Shown: piece after piece, positions 21,219 to 30,812 of the stretch | How the letters are laid out: each line of letters starts with the position of its first letter | How positions within the stretch are numbered: position 1 is the first letter of the stretch | From: Castellaniella sp. S9 | GTDB lineage: Bacteria > Pseudomonadota > Gammaproteobacteria > Burkholderiales > Burkholderiaceae_B | Length of the DNA stretch: 64,000 bases | Assembly: GCF_027257175.1 (NCBI RefSeq) | Contig: NZ_JAPFGD010000004.1 | Coordinates: 343,589-407,588, forward strand | Reading direction: 5' to 3' | The notes under the pieces: model-generated | Told to the model about the DNA's origin: nothing | Database searches by the model: none | What the model saw: the letters and a program-made list of their open reading frames with translations, nothing else | Translations under genes and position numbers: made by a program

Positions 21219-21293
21219 TATCTTGCGTATGCTAACACCACTGCGCCCGCGTGCGTGGGCCGGCGGTGCGTCCCGGCGTGCGGCCGCCGGCGC

Positions 21294-21875
21294 TCAGCCG
21301 CGCGCCAGGGACTTCAGCGCCTGGCGGATGCCCTCGGACACGTCCAGGCCCTCGGGCAGGGCCTCCAGGGCCTTGCGCGATTCGGCGCTGGAATAGCCCA
21401 GCGCCAGCAGCGCGTGCATCACGTCCTCGCCGGCGCTGCCGGGGCGGCCCGCGGGGCGCGCGCCCGCGCCGGCGGCCTCCAGTTTGCCGCGCAGCTCCAG
21501 CAGCAGCCGCTCGGCGGTTTTCTTGCCGATCCCGGGCACCTTGACCAGGCGGCCGGATTCCTGGCGCTCGACCGCGTCGGCCAGGTCGTCCACGCTCATG
21601 CCCGACAGCAGCGACAGCGCGGTGCGCGCGCCGATGCCCGTGACCTTGATCAGGGCGCGAAAGGCCGCGCGCTCCTGCGGGGTGGAAAACCCATACAGCA
21701 CGTGCGCGTCCTCGCGCACCGCGAGGTGGGTGTGCAGGCTGACGGTCTGGCCCACCGCCGGCAGCTTGTACAGCGTGCTCATGGGCACGTCGATCTCATA
21801 GCCCAGGCCGCCGGCCTCGATGCAGACCGTGGGCGGGGCGAGTTCCAGCAGGGTGCCGGTGATGCGGCCGATCAT
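21294..21875 (-). CDS. ruvA: Holliday junction DNA-binding protein RuvA
   Basis: RuvA, 193 residues, forms the tetramer that holds the four-way junction for RuvB. It starts with the OB-fold domain ([11 protein letters not shown]), followed by two helix-hairpin-helix motifs ([14 protein letters not shown] and [14 protein letters not shown]) and the C-terminal RuvB-contact domain. It follows ruvC in the order ruvC-ruvA-ruvB. Confidence 0.97.
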   Translation of the reverse strand: MIGRITGTLLELAPPTVCIEAGGLGYEIDVPMSTLYKLPAVGQTVSLHTHLAVREDAHVLYGFSTPQERAAFRALIKVTGIGARTALSLLSGMSVDDLADAVERQESGRLVKVPGIGKKTAERLLLELRGKLEAAGAGARPAGRPGSAGEDVMHALLALGYSSAESRKALEALPEGLDVSEGIRQALKSLARG

Positions 21876-21915
21876 GGCGGGCTCCGGTGAAAAGACGATC
21901 GAAAAAGGGGCGGCG

Positions 21916-22461
21916 TCATGCGATCAGCCGGCCCCCGCGGATGCGCCGCCCGCCCTGGGCAGGCGCCTGCCCCAGGTCGCCGAGGCGCCGGGCCAGGGGT
22001 TCGTAATGGGCGTGGCAGATGGCGCAGGCCAGGGCGTCGGCCGCATCCGGGGCCGGGTCGCCGTCCAGCGACAGCAGCCGGCGCACCATGGCCTGGACCT
22101 GTTCCTTGGCGGCGCGCCCATGGCCGACCACGGCTTTCTTGATCTGCAGGGCCGTGTATTCATGCACCGCCAGGCCGCTGTCGGCCAGCGCGCACAGCGC
22201 GGCTCCGCGCGCCTGGCCCAGCAGCAGGGTGGACTGCGGGTTGGCGTTGAGGAACACCTTTTCCAGGGCGGCCACGTCGGGCCGCGCATCGCGCGCCACC
22301 TCGCGCAGATTGTCGAGGATGACCTTGAGGCGTTCGGCCAGGGCGGTCGCCGGGGGCGCCACGATGGTGCCGCTGGCGACGTAGCGCAGCGCCGCGCCGT
22401 GGACCTCGATCACGCCGAAGCCGGTGCGCCGCAGGCCGGGATCGATGCCGAGGATCCGCAT
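21916..22461 (-). CDS. ruvC: Holliday junction resolvase RuvC
   Basis: RuvC, 181 residues, the RNase-H-fold endonuclease that cuts Holliday junctions. Catalytic acidic residues are visible in MRILGIDPG (D7), the ALEKVF segment and the C-terminal [12 protein letters not shown]. The start at 22461 gives the canonical N-terminus. It lies 14 bases after the purH stop, so it may be read from the purH transcript. Confidence 0.96.
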   Translation of the reverse strand: MRILGIDPGLRRTGFGVIEVHGAALRYVASGTIVAPPATALAERLKVILDNLREVARDARPDVAALEKVFLNANPQSTLLLGQARGAALCALADSGLAVHEYTALQIKKAVVGHGRAAKEQVQAMVRRLLSLDGDPAPDAADALACAICHAHYEPLARRLGDLGQAPAQGGRRIRGGRLIA

Positions 22462-22475
22462 GGGTGTCGACAGGC

Positions 22476-24068
22476 CTAGTGGCGGAAGTGGCGCACGCCG
22501 GTGTAGACCATGGCGATGCCGCGCTCGTCGGCCGCGGCGATCACCTCGTCGTCGCGGATGCTGCCGCCGGGCTGGATCACGCAGGTCGCGCCGGCATCGG
22601 CGACCACGTCCAGGCCGTCGCGAAACGGAAAGAACGCATCCGAGGCGACCGCCGAGCCGGCCAGCGTCAGGCCGGCGTTCTCCGCCTTGATCGAGGCGAT
22701 GCGCGCCGAGTCGATGCGGCTCATCTGGCCCGCGCCCACGCCCAGGGTCATGCCCTGGCCGGCGAACACGATGGCGTTGGACTTGACGTGCTGGGCCACG
22801 GTCCAGGCGAACAGCAGATCGCGCATCTGGTCCTCGGTGGGCGCCTGGCGGGTCACGACGCGCACGTCCCCGGCGCCCAGCGGCGCGCTGTCGGGCGTCT
22901 GGACCAGCCAGCCGCCGCCCACGCGCTTGACGTCGTAGGGGTTGTGGCCCGTGCCTTGCGGCACCTCCAGCACCCGGACGTTCTTTTTGGCCGACAGCAG
23001 GGCCAGGGCGCCGCCGGTGTAGGCCGGCGCCAGCAGCACCTCGACGAACTGTTCGCTGACGGCCTGCGCGGCGGCCTCGTCGACCGGCGCGTTGAAGGCG
23101 ATGATGCCGCCAAAGGCCGACGTCGGGTCGGTGCGGAAGGCCTGGCGATAGGCCGAGTGCGCGTCGGCGCCCAGGGCCACGCCGCAGGGGTTGGCGTGCT
23201 TGACGATCACGCAGGCCGGCGTCTGGAAGGCGCGCACGCATTCCCAGGCGGCGTCGGCATCGGCGATGTTGTTGTAGGACAGTTCCTTGCCCTGGATCTG
23301 GCGGTAGCCGGCCAGCATCCCCGACGGGGCCTGGACGTCGCGGTAGAAGGCCGCCTGCTGGTGCGGGTTCTCGCCATAGCGCAGGACCTGTTCGCGGCGC
23401 ATCTGGATCGTCAGGGTGCGCGGCCAGTCCTCGCGCTCGGGGGTGGCCTCGGGCGCGGGCTCGCGCGCGGCCAGGCTGCCCAGGTAGCCGGCGATCGCGC
23501 CGTCGTAGGCCGCCGTGTGGGCATAGACCTTGGCGGCCAGCTCCAGGCGCAGGCCGTACGAGGGCCGGCGTTGCGGGCCGTCCATTTCGGCCAGCACGCG
23601 CGCATAGTCGGCCGGATCGATCACCACCGTCACCCCGCCGGCCGGCGAGCCGTGGTTCTTGGCCGCCGAGCGCAGCATGGCCGGGCCGCCGATGTCGATG
23701 TTCTCGATCGCGTCGGCCAGGACGCAATCGGGTTTGGCGATGGTCTGCTGGAACGGGTACAGGTTCACCACCAGCAGGTCGATGGGCGGGATGTCCTGTT
23801 CGGCGAGGGTGCGCATGTGCTCGTCGCTGTCGCGGCGGGCCAGCAGGCCGCCGTGGATGCGCGGGTGCAGGGTCTTGACGCGGCCGTCGAGGATCTCGGG
23901 CGAGCCGGTGTGGGCGGCCACCTCGGTGACCTCGAGGCCCGCCTCGGCCAGCAGGCGCGCGGTGCCGCCGGTCGACAGGAGGCGCACCCCCCGCTGGGCG
24001 AGGGCGCGGGCGAAGTCGACGACGCCCGACTTGTCGGATACCGAGATCAATGCGGTCTGGATGCTCAT
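22476..24068 (-). CDS. purH: Bifunctional AICAR formyltransferase/IMP cyclohydrolase
   Basis: PurH, 530 residues, performs the last two steps of purine synthesis: formylation of AICAR and ring closure to IMP. The N-terminal MGS-like cyclohydrolase domain ([13 protein letters not shown]) covers about residues 1-150, and the transformylase domain follows with KHANPCG and AFGGIIAFN. Position between fis and ruvC in a long co-directional run. Confidence 0.97.
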   Translation of the reverse strand: MSIQTALISVSDKSGVVDFARALAQRGVRLLSTGGTARLLAEAGLEVTEVAAHTGSPEILDGRVKTLHPRIHGGLLARRDSDEHMRTLAEQDIPPIDLLVVNLYPFQQTIAKPDCVLADAIENIDIGGPAMLRSAAKNHGSPAGGVTVVIDPADYARVLAEMDGPQRRPSYGLRLELAAKVYAHTAAYDGAIAGYLGSLAAREPAPEATPEREDWPRTLTIQMRREQVLRYGENPHQQAAFYRDVQAPSGMLAGYRQIQGKELSYNNIADADAAWECVRAFQTPACVIVKHANPCGVALGADAHSAYRQAFRTDPTSAFGGIIAFNAPVDEAAAQAVSEQFVEVLLAPAYTGGALALLSAKKNVRVLEVPQGTGHNPYDVKRVGGGWLVQTPDSAPLGAGDVRVVTRQAPTEDQMRDLLFAWTVAQHVKSNAIVFAGQGMTLGVGAGQMSRIDSARIASIKAENAGLTLAGSAVASDAFFPFRDGLDVVADAGATCVIQPGGSIRDDEVIAAADERGIAMVYTGVRHFRH

Positions 24069-24132
24069 GGGATGTCTGGAGTGTGGAATGAAAAATCGGT
24101 GGGCGCGCGGGGCATGCCGCGCCGTGCCGGCG

Positions 24133-24372
24133 CTAGGCGGACAGGCCGTGGGACAGCAGTTTCTTGCGCAGGGTGCCGCGCGTGATCCCCAGCATGTCGG
24201 CGGCCCGCGACTGGTTGCCCGCGGTGCGCTCGAGGGCCACCAGCAGGACGGTGCGTTCGACGCACTGGGTCACCATCGACATGACGTTGTGCGGCTGGGA
24301 ATCGCCCAGGTCCTCGAAATAGCGATCCAGTTGATCGCGCACGGCTCGTTCCAGTGGTGTGGTGCTCATCAT
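24133..24372 (-). CDS. fis: DNA-binding protein Fis
   Basis: Fis, 79 residues, a small nucleoid-associated regulator. The C-terminal helix-turn-helix is clear ([20 protein letters not shown]). It lies 19 bases after dusB, the same pairing seen in enterobacteria, where fis expression depends on the dusB-fis promoter. It is shorter than the 98-residue E. coli protein at the N-terminus, as is common in betaproteobacteria. Confidence 0.93.
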   Translation of the reverse strand: MMSTTPLERAVRDQLDRYFEDLGDSQPHNVMSMVTQCVERTVLLVALERTAGNQSRAADMLGITRGTLRKKLLSHGLSA

Positions 24373-24391
24373 GCTCGCGGGGTGAAAGGTG

Positions 24392-25417
24392 TCAGTGTCG
24401 AGTGGGGGCGCTTGCCGCCAGGGCCGGTGTGTCGGCGGCGCGGTCGTCGAACCAGCGGGCCAGCGCCGCGGTTTGCTCGCCGGCGGTCTCCAGGGCCATG
24501 ACGCCCGGCAGCAGCGTATCGGCCCCCGGCAGCTCGCCCAGGTACCAGCCGATGTGCTTGCGCGCCGAACGCACGCCGGTGTGTTCGCCGTAGAAGGTGT
24601 AGTGATCCTCCAGGTGCTCCAGCAGGTGCTCGCGCAGTTCGCCGTAGGTCGGCGCGGGCAGGTGCCGGCCGTGCCGCAGGTAATGCGCGATCTCGCGAAA
24701 GATCCACGGGCGCCCCTGCGCCGCGCGTCCGATCATGATCGCGTCGGCCCCAGTGTAGTCCATCACCTGGCGCGCCTTCTCGGGCGTGTCGATGTCGCCG
24801 TTGGCGATCAAGGGAATGCGGATGGCCGCGCGCACCTCGCGGATGGTGTCGTATTCGGCCTCGCCCGCGTACAGGTCGCAGCGGGTGCGGCCGTGCAGGG
24901 CCAGGGCGGCGATGCCGCAGTCCTCGGCCAGGCGCGCCACGCGCACCGCGTTGCGGCTGTCGCGGTCCCAGCCGGTGCGGGTCTTGAGGGTCACCGGCAC
25001 GCCCAGCGGCATGCAGCTGGATACGACGCGATCCAGGATGCGCGCGATCAGGTCCTCGTTGCGCAGCAGGGCCGAGCCCGAGGCCACGTTGCAGACCTTT
25101 TTCGCCGGGCAGCCCATATTGATGTCGATGATGCGCGCGCCCTTGCGGATGTTGAACACCGCCGCCTCGGCCAGCATGTCGGGATCGGCGCCGGCGATTT
25201 GCACCGCCACCGGATCGGGCTCGCCCGCGTGGTCCAGCCGGCGCGAGGTCTTGACGCTGTCCCACAGGCGGGGGTTGCTGGCCGCCATTTCCGACACCGC
25301 GTAGGCCGCCCCCAGCGCCTTGCACAGCCGGCGGTAGGGCCGATCGGTGACGCCGGCCATCGGCGCCACGCAAACGGGGTGGGGAAGGGTCCAGGAACCA
25401 ATGCGCATGGCCGGCAT
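24392..25417 (-). CDS. dusB: tRNA-dihydrouridine synthase B
   Basis: DusB, 341 residues, an FMN enzyme that reduces specific uridines in the tRNA D-loop. The TIM-barrel start PMAGVTDRPYR, the catalytic cysteine in DINMGCPAKKV and the NGDID motif near residue 210 are all present. It starts one base after the ubiH-like stop and is followed by fis. Confidence 0.95.
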   Translation of the reverse strand: MPAMRIGSWTLPHPVCVAPMAGVTDRPYRRLCKALGAAYAVSEMAASNPRLWDSVKTSRRLDHAGEPDPVAVQIAGADPDMLAEAAVFNIRKGARIIDINMGCPAKKVCNVASGSALLRNEDLIARILDRVVSSCMPLGVPVTLKTRTGWDRDSRNAVRVARLAEDCGIAALALHGRTRCDLYAGEAEYDTIREVRAAIRIPLIANGDIDTPEKARQVMDYTGADAIMIGRAAQGRPWIFREIAHYLRHGRHLPAPTYGELREHLLEHLEDHYTFYGEHTGVRSARKHIGWYLGELPGADTLLPGVMALETAGEQTAALARWFDDRAADTPALAASAPTRH

Positions 25418-25418
25418 T

Positions 25419-26570
25419 TTAACCCCGCTGCCCCTGCAGCAAATGCCGCGCCAGCGGCGCGCGCAGCGCCGGCAGCAGGTCCAGCGCGGCCAGGGCCGCC
25501 CCGCCCAGGTGGCGCGTCAGCGGATTGCCGGTGGCAAAGACCCGCGGCAGCGTGTCGGTGACGGCCAGCGTCAGGCCCCGGTCGAGGCGGCGCCGCCGGG
25601 CGAAATGCGCCAGCACGGGCTGCACGTCGTCCTGCGGCCGGGCCAGCCACGGCGCCAGGGTGCCGGCCAGTTGCGCCGCGTCGCGCAGGCCCAGGTTCAG
25701 GCCCTGGCCGGCGACCGGATGCAGGGTCTGGGCGGCATTGCCGACCGTGGCCACGCCGGTGCCGCGCAGGGCCGGCCCCGCATGCATCGACAGCGGAAAG
25801 ACATGCACCGCGCCCACCTTGCGCAGGGCGCCCAGCCGTTGTCCGAAGGCGCGCTGCAGTTCGGCGCCGAAGGCGGCGTCCGCCATCGCCTCGAGGGCCT
25901 GGGCCCGGGCCGGCGGGACGCACCAGACCAGGCTGTACAGGTCGGCGCCGTCGGGGTGGGGCAGCAGGGCCAGCGGGCCGTGCCGGGTGAATCGTTCAAA
26001 AGCGCGGCCGGCTTCGGGCCGGGCCGCGCGGATGGTGGACAGCACGGCATGCTGGCCGTATTCGCGGTGCACGCCATGCGGGCGTTCGCCGTCCGAGATC
26101 AGCACGGCGTGCGCGTCCAGGTCGGCCTCGCCGGCGCGCAGCCGCACCGGCCGCCCGGGCTGGGGCCGGCCGGGGCGCTCCAGGATGCGGCGGATGCCGC
26201 TGCCGGCCGCCGCCGCGTGCAGCGCCGCCAGGACCGCGTCGTAGGACACGACGCAGCCCAGGCGCGGCACGCCCAGGTCGCGGCGGTCGATCAGGGTGCG
26301 GCCCAGGTGGCCCGCCTGCGAGACGTGCACGGTCAGGATCTCGGCGGCATGCGCCGGCCAGGCCCCCAGGGATTCCAGCAGCGTGCGGCTGCCGTGGTTC
26401 AGGGCGAGGGTGCGCGGATCGATGGCCTCGCCGGCGGCGCGCGGCGCCGGCTGCGGCCCCAGCAGCGCGATGCGGCCGGGATCGGGGGCGCGCCGCGCCA
26501 GGCACAGGGCCAGGGCGCAGCCCACAGGGCCGGTGCCGACGATCATGAGGTCGTATGCGGGGGAAGTCAT
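25419..26570 (-). CDS. UbiH/UbiF-family FAD-dependent ubiquinone hydroxylase
   Basis: Flavin monooxygenase of 383 residues in the UbiH/COQ6 family, which hydroxylates the aromatic ring during ubiquinone synthesis. The N-terminal dinucleotide motif VGTGPVGCALAL and the late FAD motif GNAAQTLHPVAGQGLNLGLRD (GN replacing the more common GD) identify it; UbiH proteins typically show this HPVAGQG form. Which ring carbon it acts on cannot be read from sequence. It heads the dusB-fis-purH run. Confidence 0.87.
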   Translation of the reverse strand: MTSPAYDLMIVGTGPVGCALALCLARRAPDPGRIALLGPQPAPRAAGEAIDPRTLALNHGSRTLLESLGAWPAHAAEILTVHVSQAGHLGRTLIDRRDLGVPRLGCVVSYDAVLAALHAAAAGSGIRRILERPGRPQPGRPVRLRAGEADLDAHAVLISDGERPHGVHREYGQHAVLSTIRAARPEAGRAFERFTRHGPLALLPHPDGADLYSLVWCVPPARAQALEAMADAAFGAELQRAFGQRLGALRKVGAVHVFPLSMHAGPALRGTGVATVGNAAQTLHPVAGQGLNLGLRDAAQLAGTLAPWLARPQDDVQPVLAHFARRRRLDRGLTLAVTDTLPRVFATGNPLTRHLGGAALAALDLLPALRAPLARHLLQGQRG

Positions 26571-26710
26571 GGCGGCTTGTCGCGGGATGAGCGTGAGCGG
26601 GCGGAATCCGCCATTTTAGTGGACTCGGCCGCCGCCCGCGCCCCGCGATCCGCAGGCCCGGGAGGCGCGGCCAAATGCTTTAAACTAAAGGGATTGCGTT
26701 TTTTCCACGG

Positions 26711-27586
26711 ATGATTGCCTTGATGGATGTGCTCGGCTGGCTGCGGCCCTGGGAGTTTTCGCCCACATTCGTGCTGGTGTTCCTGGCGGCCGCGGCCCTG
26801 TTCGTGCGCGGCCGCCGCGTGCACCACGTCGGCGCGGTGCGCCAGTGGCTGTTCTGGGCCGGCATGATCCTGCTGTACCTGTCGCTGCACACCCGCGTCG
26901 ACTACTACGCCGAGCGCATGTTCTTCATCCACCGCATCCAGCACCTGGTCCTGCACCACCTCGGGCCGCTGCTGGTGATGGCCGCCTATCCGGGCCAGGT
27001 GATGCGCGCGGGCCTGCCCCTGGCCTGGCGCGCGCGCCTCGCCCAGGCGCGCCGCGACAGCGCCACGGTGCGCCTCCTCGAGGCCCTGGCCACCAACCGT
27101 TTCCTGATCCCGCTGCTGTTCGTCGTCCTGGTGCTCGTCTGGCTCGAGCCCACCGTCCAGTTCTACTCGATGCTGGATTGGCGCATCTACCGCTTCATGA
27201 ACTGGTCGGTGGTGATCAGCGGCTGCCTGTACTGGAACCTGATCCTCGACCGGCGCCCGCGCCCGCCCGCCGCCATGGGGCCGGGCGGCCGGATCCTGTC
27301 GCCCATCCTCACCATGGTCCCGCAGATGATCGCCGGCGCCGTCATCACCTTCACCGAACGCGACATCTATCCGGTGTTCGACCTGTGCGGCCGCGCCCTG
27401 TCGAATTTCAGCGCCGTCGACGACCAGATCATCGGCGGCCTGATCATGTGGGTCCCGGCGGGCCTGATCGAAACCATCGGCCTGCTGGTCGCCCTGGGCA
27501 CCCTGATGCGCCTGTCCGGGCGCAACCGCCTGCCGCAGCCGCGGCGCCGGCAGCGGCCCGCGCCGGCGCGCAGTGGCAGTGCATGA
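26711..27586 (+). CDS. Caa3-type cytochrome oxidase assembly protein CtaG
   Basis: Inner-membrane protein of 291 residues in the caa3_CtaG family, involved in assembly of haem-copper oxidases in several bacteria. About seven hydrophobic helices are visible, together with the histidine-rich FFIHRIQHLVLHHLGP stretch near residue 75, the family hallmark and a possible metal site. The start at 26711 has no strong ribosome-binding site; an ATG at 26723 is an alternative. No oxidase subunit genes are adjacent apart from the degenerate bd pair 8.5 kb upstream. Confidence 0.85.
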   Translation: MIALMDVLGWLRPWEFSPTFVLVFLAAAALFVRGRRVHHVGAVRQWLFWAGMILLYLSLHTRVDYYAERMFFIHRIQHLVLHHLGPLLVMAAYPGQVMRAGLPLAWRARLAQARRDSATVRLLEALATNRFLIPLLFVVLVLVWLEPTVQFYSMLDWRIYRFMNWSVVISGCLYWNLILDRRPRPPAAMGPGGRILSPILTMVPQMIAGAVITFTERDIYPVFDLCGRALSNFSAVDDQIIGGLIMWVPAGLIETIGLLVALGTLMRLSGRNRLPQPRRRQRPAPARSGSA

Positions 27587-27593
27587 GCATGTC

Positions 27594-29057
27594 ATGAGAA
27601 GGACGGCGCGCACCCTGTGTCTGGCGGCGGCCCTGGCCGTGCCCTGCACGCTGCCGGCCCAGCCGACCGGCCTGCCCAGCATGGGCGCGGCCTCGGGGGA
27701 TGCGCTGTCGCCCCCGGTCGAGCGCCTGCTGGGCGACGCCATCATGGAGCAGGGCCGCCATGATCCCACCTACATCGCCGACCTCGACATCAACCAGTAC
27801 CTGACCGGCCTGGGCCGCAGCCTGGCGGCGCACGCGCCGCAGGCGCTGGAACAGCGCATCACCGTCTTTCCGGTGCGCGATCCCCAGATCAACGCCTTCG
27901 CCATGCCGGGCGGCTACATCGGCATCAACAGCGGCCTGGTGGTCGCCGCGCAAAGCGAATCCGAACTCGCCGCCGTGCTCGCCCACGAAATCGGCCACGT
28001 CATGCAGCGCCACATCGCGCGCGGGATCTCGCAGCAGTCGCAGGGCACCGGCATTCTCGTCGCCAGCATGGTGGGCGCCCTGCTGGCCGCGCTGGCGGGG
28101 CAGGGGGACCTGGCCATGGGCGTGGCCACCTTCGGCCAGGCCGCCGCCATCGACCGCCAGCTGGGTTTTTCACGCAGCGCCGAACAGGAAGCCGACCGCG
28201 CGGGCCTGCAGATGATGCGCCGGGCGGGCTTCGATCCGCGCGGCATGATCGAGATGTTCCGCCGCCTGATGAACGCCTCGCGCCTGAACGAGGGCCAGGG
28301 CGGCGGCTATGCCTCCACCCATCCGCTGTCCATCCAGCGCATGTCCGATATCGAGAACCGCGTGCGCGAGCTCGCCCCCCAGGCCCATGCCGACAGCGCC
28401 GATTTCTGGTTCTCGCGCGTGCGTTTGGGCCTGATCCAGTCGCGCTCGAACGCGGATCGCCAGCGCATGGTGCTGAACCTGCGCGCCGATGCCACCCAGG
28501 CCACCGGCGTGCGCCGCGCGGCCGCCCTGTACGGCCTGGCGTGGCTGGACTGGCAGGCCAAGGACACTGCCGCCGCCGGCCGGCAGCTGGCCGAGGCGCG
28601 CCAGGCCGGCGCCGCGCCGCTGCTGGATATCCTGGCGATCCAGCTGGAACGCGCGCAAGGCGGCGACGCCCTCGAGGCCGCCGCCGCGGCCTGGCGCCGC
28701 TGGCCGCGCAGCCAGGGCGTGGCGATGGCCTATGCCCAGGCCCTGCAGGCGGCCGGCCGCGATGCCGAGGTCGTCGATTTCCTGCAGGATCGGGTCCGCC
28801 AGTGGCCCGCGGTCCCGGATTTCCAGAAACCGCTGGCCGACAGCCTCGAGCGCATCGGCCGCAAGGTCGAGGCCCGCGAGGCCATGGCCCGCTATCACGA
28901 GGGCACCGGCGCCCTGGCCACCGCGGTCGAACTGCTGCAGCAGGCGCGCACCCTCAGCACCGATTTCTACGAACAGTCCCGCATCGACACCCGCATCCGC
29001 GGCCTGCGCGAGGAACTCGACACCCGCCGCGCCCTGCTGGAGCGCTTCAAGTCATAG
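27594..29057 (+). CDS. Periplasmic M48 metalloprotease with TPR tail (BepA-like)
   Basis: Zinc protease of 487 residues resembling BepA/YfgC, which handles outer-membrane protein assembly. A signal peptide (MRRTARTLCLAAALA) precedes the M48 domain with HEIGH at residues 131-135 and a third zinc ligand in EQEADRAG. The C-terminal half is made of tetratricopeptide-like helices. The ATG at 27594 was chosen because it gives a clean signal peptide. Its last 11 bases overlap the convergent hydrolase gene. Confidence 0.9.
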   Translation: MRRTARTLCLAAALAVPCTLPAQPTGLPSMGAASGDALSPPVERLLGDAIMEQGRHDPTYIADLDINQYLTGLGRSLAAHAPQALEQRITVFPVRDPQINAFAMPGGYIGINSGLVVAAQSESELAAVLAHEIGHVMQRHIARGISQQSQGTGILVASMVGALLAALAGQGDLAMGVATFGQAAAIDRQLGFSRSAEQEADRAGLQMMRRAGFDPRGMIEMFRRLMNASRLNEGQGGGYASTHPLSIQRMSDIENRVRELAPQAHADSADFWFSRVRLGLIQSRSNADRQRMVLNLRADATQATGVRRAAALYGLAWLDWQAKDTAAAGRQLAEARQAGAAPLLDILAIQLERAQGGDALEAAAAAWRRWPRSQGVAMAYAQALQAAGRDAEVVDFLQDRVRQWPAVPDFQKPLADSLERIGRKVEAREAMARYHEGTGALATAVELLQQARTLSTDFYEQSRIDTRIRGLREELDTRRALLERFKS

Positions 29058-30132
29058 TGTCGAAATACCGCGCCAGGCGCGCCGGCAGCCACAGCAGGTT
29101 GCCGGGAAAGGCGCCGGTGACGAAGGCCGTGTGGCCGCCTTGGGCGGGCTGGTGCAGCAGCACGGCGTCCGAGGCGTCGCGCGTCCCGGGCAGGGACGCC
29201 TGAGGCACGAACGGGTCGTTGCGCGCATTGAGGATCAGCGTCGGCACGCGGATGCCGGGCAGCGCCGGCAGGCTGGAGGCGCGCGTCCAGTAGTCCAGCG
29301 CGTTGCGGTATCCGTGCATGGGCGCGGTGTACAGATCGTCCAGATCGCGCAGGGTGCGCATCTGCTGTGTGCGCATCACGTCGACCGAGCCCGGGAAGCT
29401 GTCGGCCTTGGCGAGGATCTTGCGGCGGATCGTGTGCAGGAAATACCGGCAGTACAGGTGGCGGCCCAGGAACGTATCCGACAGCCTGCGCCCGCAGTTC
29501 GGCAGATCCATCGGCACCGACACCGTGGCGGCGGCCTCCAGGGGGATGCAGCCCACACCGGCTTCGCCCAGGTATTTCAGCAGGGCGTTGCCGCCCAGCG
29601 ACACCCCCGCGGCGCGCCAGCGCGCGCCCGGCAGGCGGCGGCGCGCATGCTGCAGCAGGCTTTCGATTTCCTGTGTGTCGCCCGAGTAATAGGCCCGCGC
29701 CATGCGGTTGGGAAAGCCCGAGCAGCCGCGAAAGTGGGCGATCGCCACGACCCAGCCGCGCGCCCGGAAATAATGCGCGATCGATTGGCTGTAGTGGCTG
29801 AGGCTGCCGCCCTCCAGGCCGTGGAACAGGATCAGCGCATCGCACTCGCCGGGCAGTCCGCCCCAGTCCTCGTCGCGCATCCAGCGCCGCGCGCCCGTCA
29901 GGGCCAGCTCGGCCTCGCGCGGCGCGGCCGAGCCGTCGGGCAGGTGTCCGGCGCGCAGCCCCGGGCCGCACCAGTCCAGGTCGAGGAAATCGCCGTCGGC
30001 GGTTTCCATGCGCTCGCGCACGAAATGGACCCGGGGGTGCTGGGCGAACAGGGCGCCGTACAGGGTCTGGACGTGGCCCCCCGGCAGCCAGCCGGGCACC
30101 GGGCATTGGCCGGGGTCGATGCGCGCGCCCAC
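29047..30132 (-). CDS. YheT-family alpha/beta hydrolase
   Basis: Predicted serine hydrolase of 361 residues in the YheT/ABHD1-3 group. The oxyanion region FHGLEGGSLSHYSQ and the nucleophile elbow GVSLGGNALLKYLGE are clear, with a late QGGHTAF segment supplying the catalytic histidine. The substrate in bacteria is not firmly known; family relatives act on esters and lipids. Its stop overlaps the end of the convergent protease gene, and its start abuts the stop of the NTF2-like gene. Confidence 0.85.
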   Translation of the reverse strand: MGARIDPGQCPVPGWLPGGHVQTLYGALFAQHPRVHFVRERMETADGDFLDLDWCGPGLRAGHLPDGSAAPREAELALTGARRWMRDEDWGGLPGECDALILFHGLEGGSLSHYSQSIAHYFRARGWVVAIAHFRGCSGFPNRMARAYYSGDTQEIESLLQHARRRLPGARWRAAGVSLGGNALLKYLGEAGVGCIPLEAAATVSVPMDLPNCGRRLSDTFLGRHLYCRYFLHTIRRKILAKADSFPGSVDVMRTQQMRTLRDLDDLYTAPMHGYRNALDYWTRASSLPALPGIRVPTLILNARNDPFVPQASLPGTRDASDAVLLHQPAQGGHTAFVTGAFPGNLLWLPARLARYFDTMT

Positions 30133-30554
30133 TAGTGCACGGTTTGCGAGTCGCCCCGCAAATCGAACAGTTCGGCCTGGCGGGGGGCGCTGGACGTGTG
30201 GTGCACCACCATCCGCCAGCCTTGCGGCCCTTTGTGGTAGATGTTGGTGGTATAGAAACTGAGGGTGTCCTTGCCGCGCGGCGTATCGACCATCAGTTGT
30301 TCGATCAGCACGTGGACGGAGCTCATGACCCCCGTCATCACGGTGGCCTGCATGGGGAAGGCGGCGATCGGGCCGTTGGCGAGGATGTGCTCCCAGGCCT
30401 CCTTGACGGCCGCCTGGCCGATCACGCGCAGGCCTCCGGGGTGGATGCAGACGACGTCGTCCTCATCGCCCCAGACGCGCATCATCATCGCCAGGTCGCC
30501 CTGGCGCATGGCTTCGTAGAACGCGTACTCGGCTTCTTCGGGAGTCGGGAACAT
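30132..30554 (-). CDS. NTF2/SnoaL-like protein
   Basis: Small protein of 140 residues with a SnoaL/NTF2-like cone fold: an N-terminal helix pair (EEAEYAFYEAMRQGD), the WGDEDDVVCIHPGG strand segment and a C-terminal set of strands. Family members are enzymes or ligand-binding proteins, so no specific reaction is proposed. The ATG at 30554 was preferred; an upstream extension to 30641 would overlap the zinc-finger gene and is low-complexity. Confidence 0.75.
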   Translation of the reverse strand: MFPTPEEAEYAFYEAMRQGDLAMMMRVWGDEDDVVCIHPGGLRVIGQAAVKEAWEHILANGPIAAFPMQATVMTGVMSSVHVLIEQLMVDTPRGKDTLSFYTTNIYHKGPQGWRMVVHHTSSAPRQAELFDLRGDSQTVH

Positions 30555-30600
30555 GGTTGCTGCCGCATCGCGGGGCGCCGGGCGCGGCCCGGCCCACCCC

Positions 30601-30810
30601 TTAGTGGTGGCCGAGGATTTTTTCGCCTTCTCGCAGCGCATACCGCGCGCTGCAATACTGGCACTTGGCGACGCCGGTCTTGGCGACCTCGATGTAGATG
30701 CGGGGGTGCATGCTCCATAACGGGGCCTTCGGACCCGGGCAGTAGAGCGGCAGGTCCTCTGCGCCGACGTAGATGATGTCCTGTTCCTGGGCGTTGGGTG
30801 CGCTGCTCAT
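30601..30810 (-). CDS. CHCC-type zinc-finger protein
   Basis: Protein of 69 residues with the zf-CHCC pattern: a cysteine in LYCPGP, a histidine in SMHPRIYIEV, and the CQYC pair near the C-terminus. The family is related to the mitochondrial complex I subunit NDUFS6 and is usually encoded next to ilvE in betaproteobacteria, as here (three bases after ilvE). Function is not established. Confidence 0.85.
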   Translation of the reverse strand: MSSAPNAQEQDIIYVGAEDLPLYCPGPKAPLWSMHPRIYIEVAKTGVAKCQYCSARYALREGEKILGHH

Positions 30811-30812
30811 GT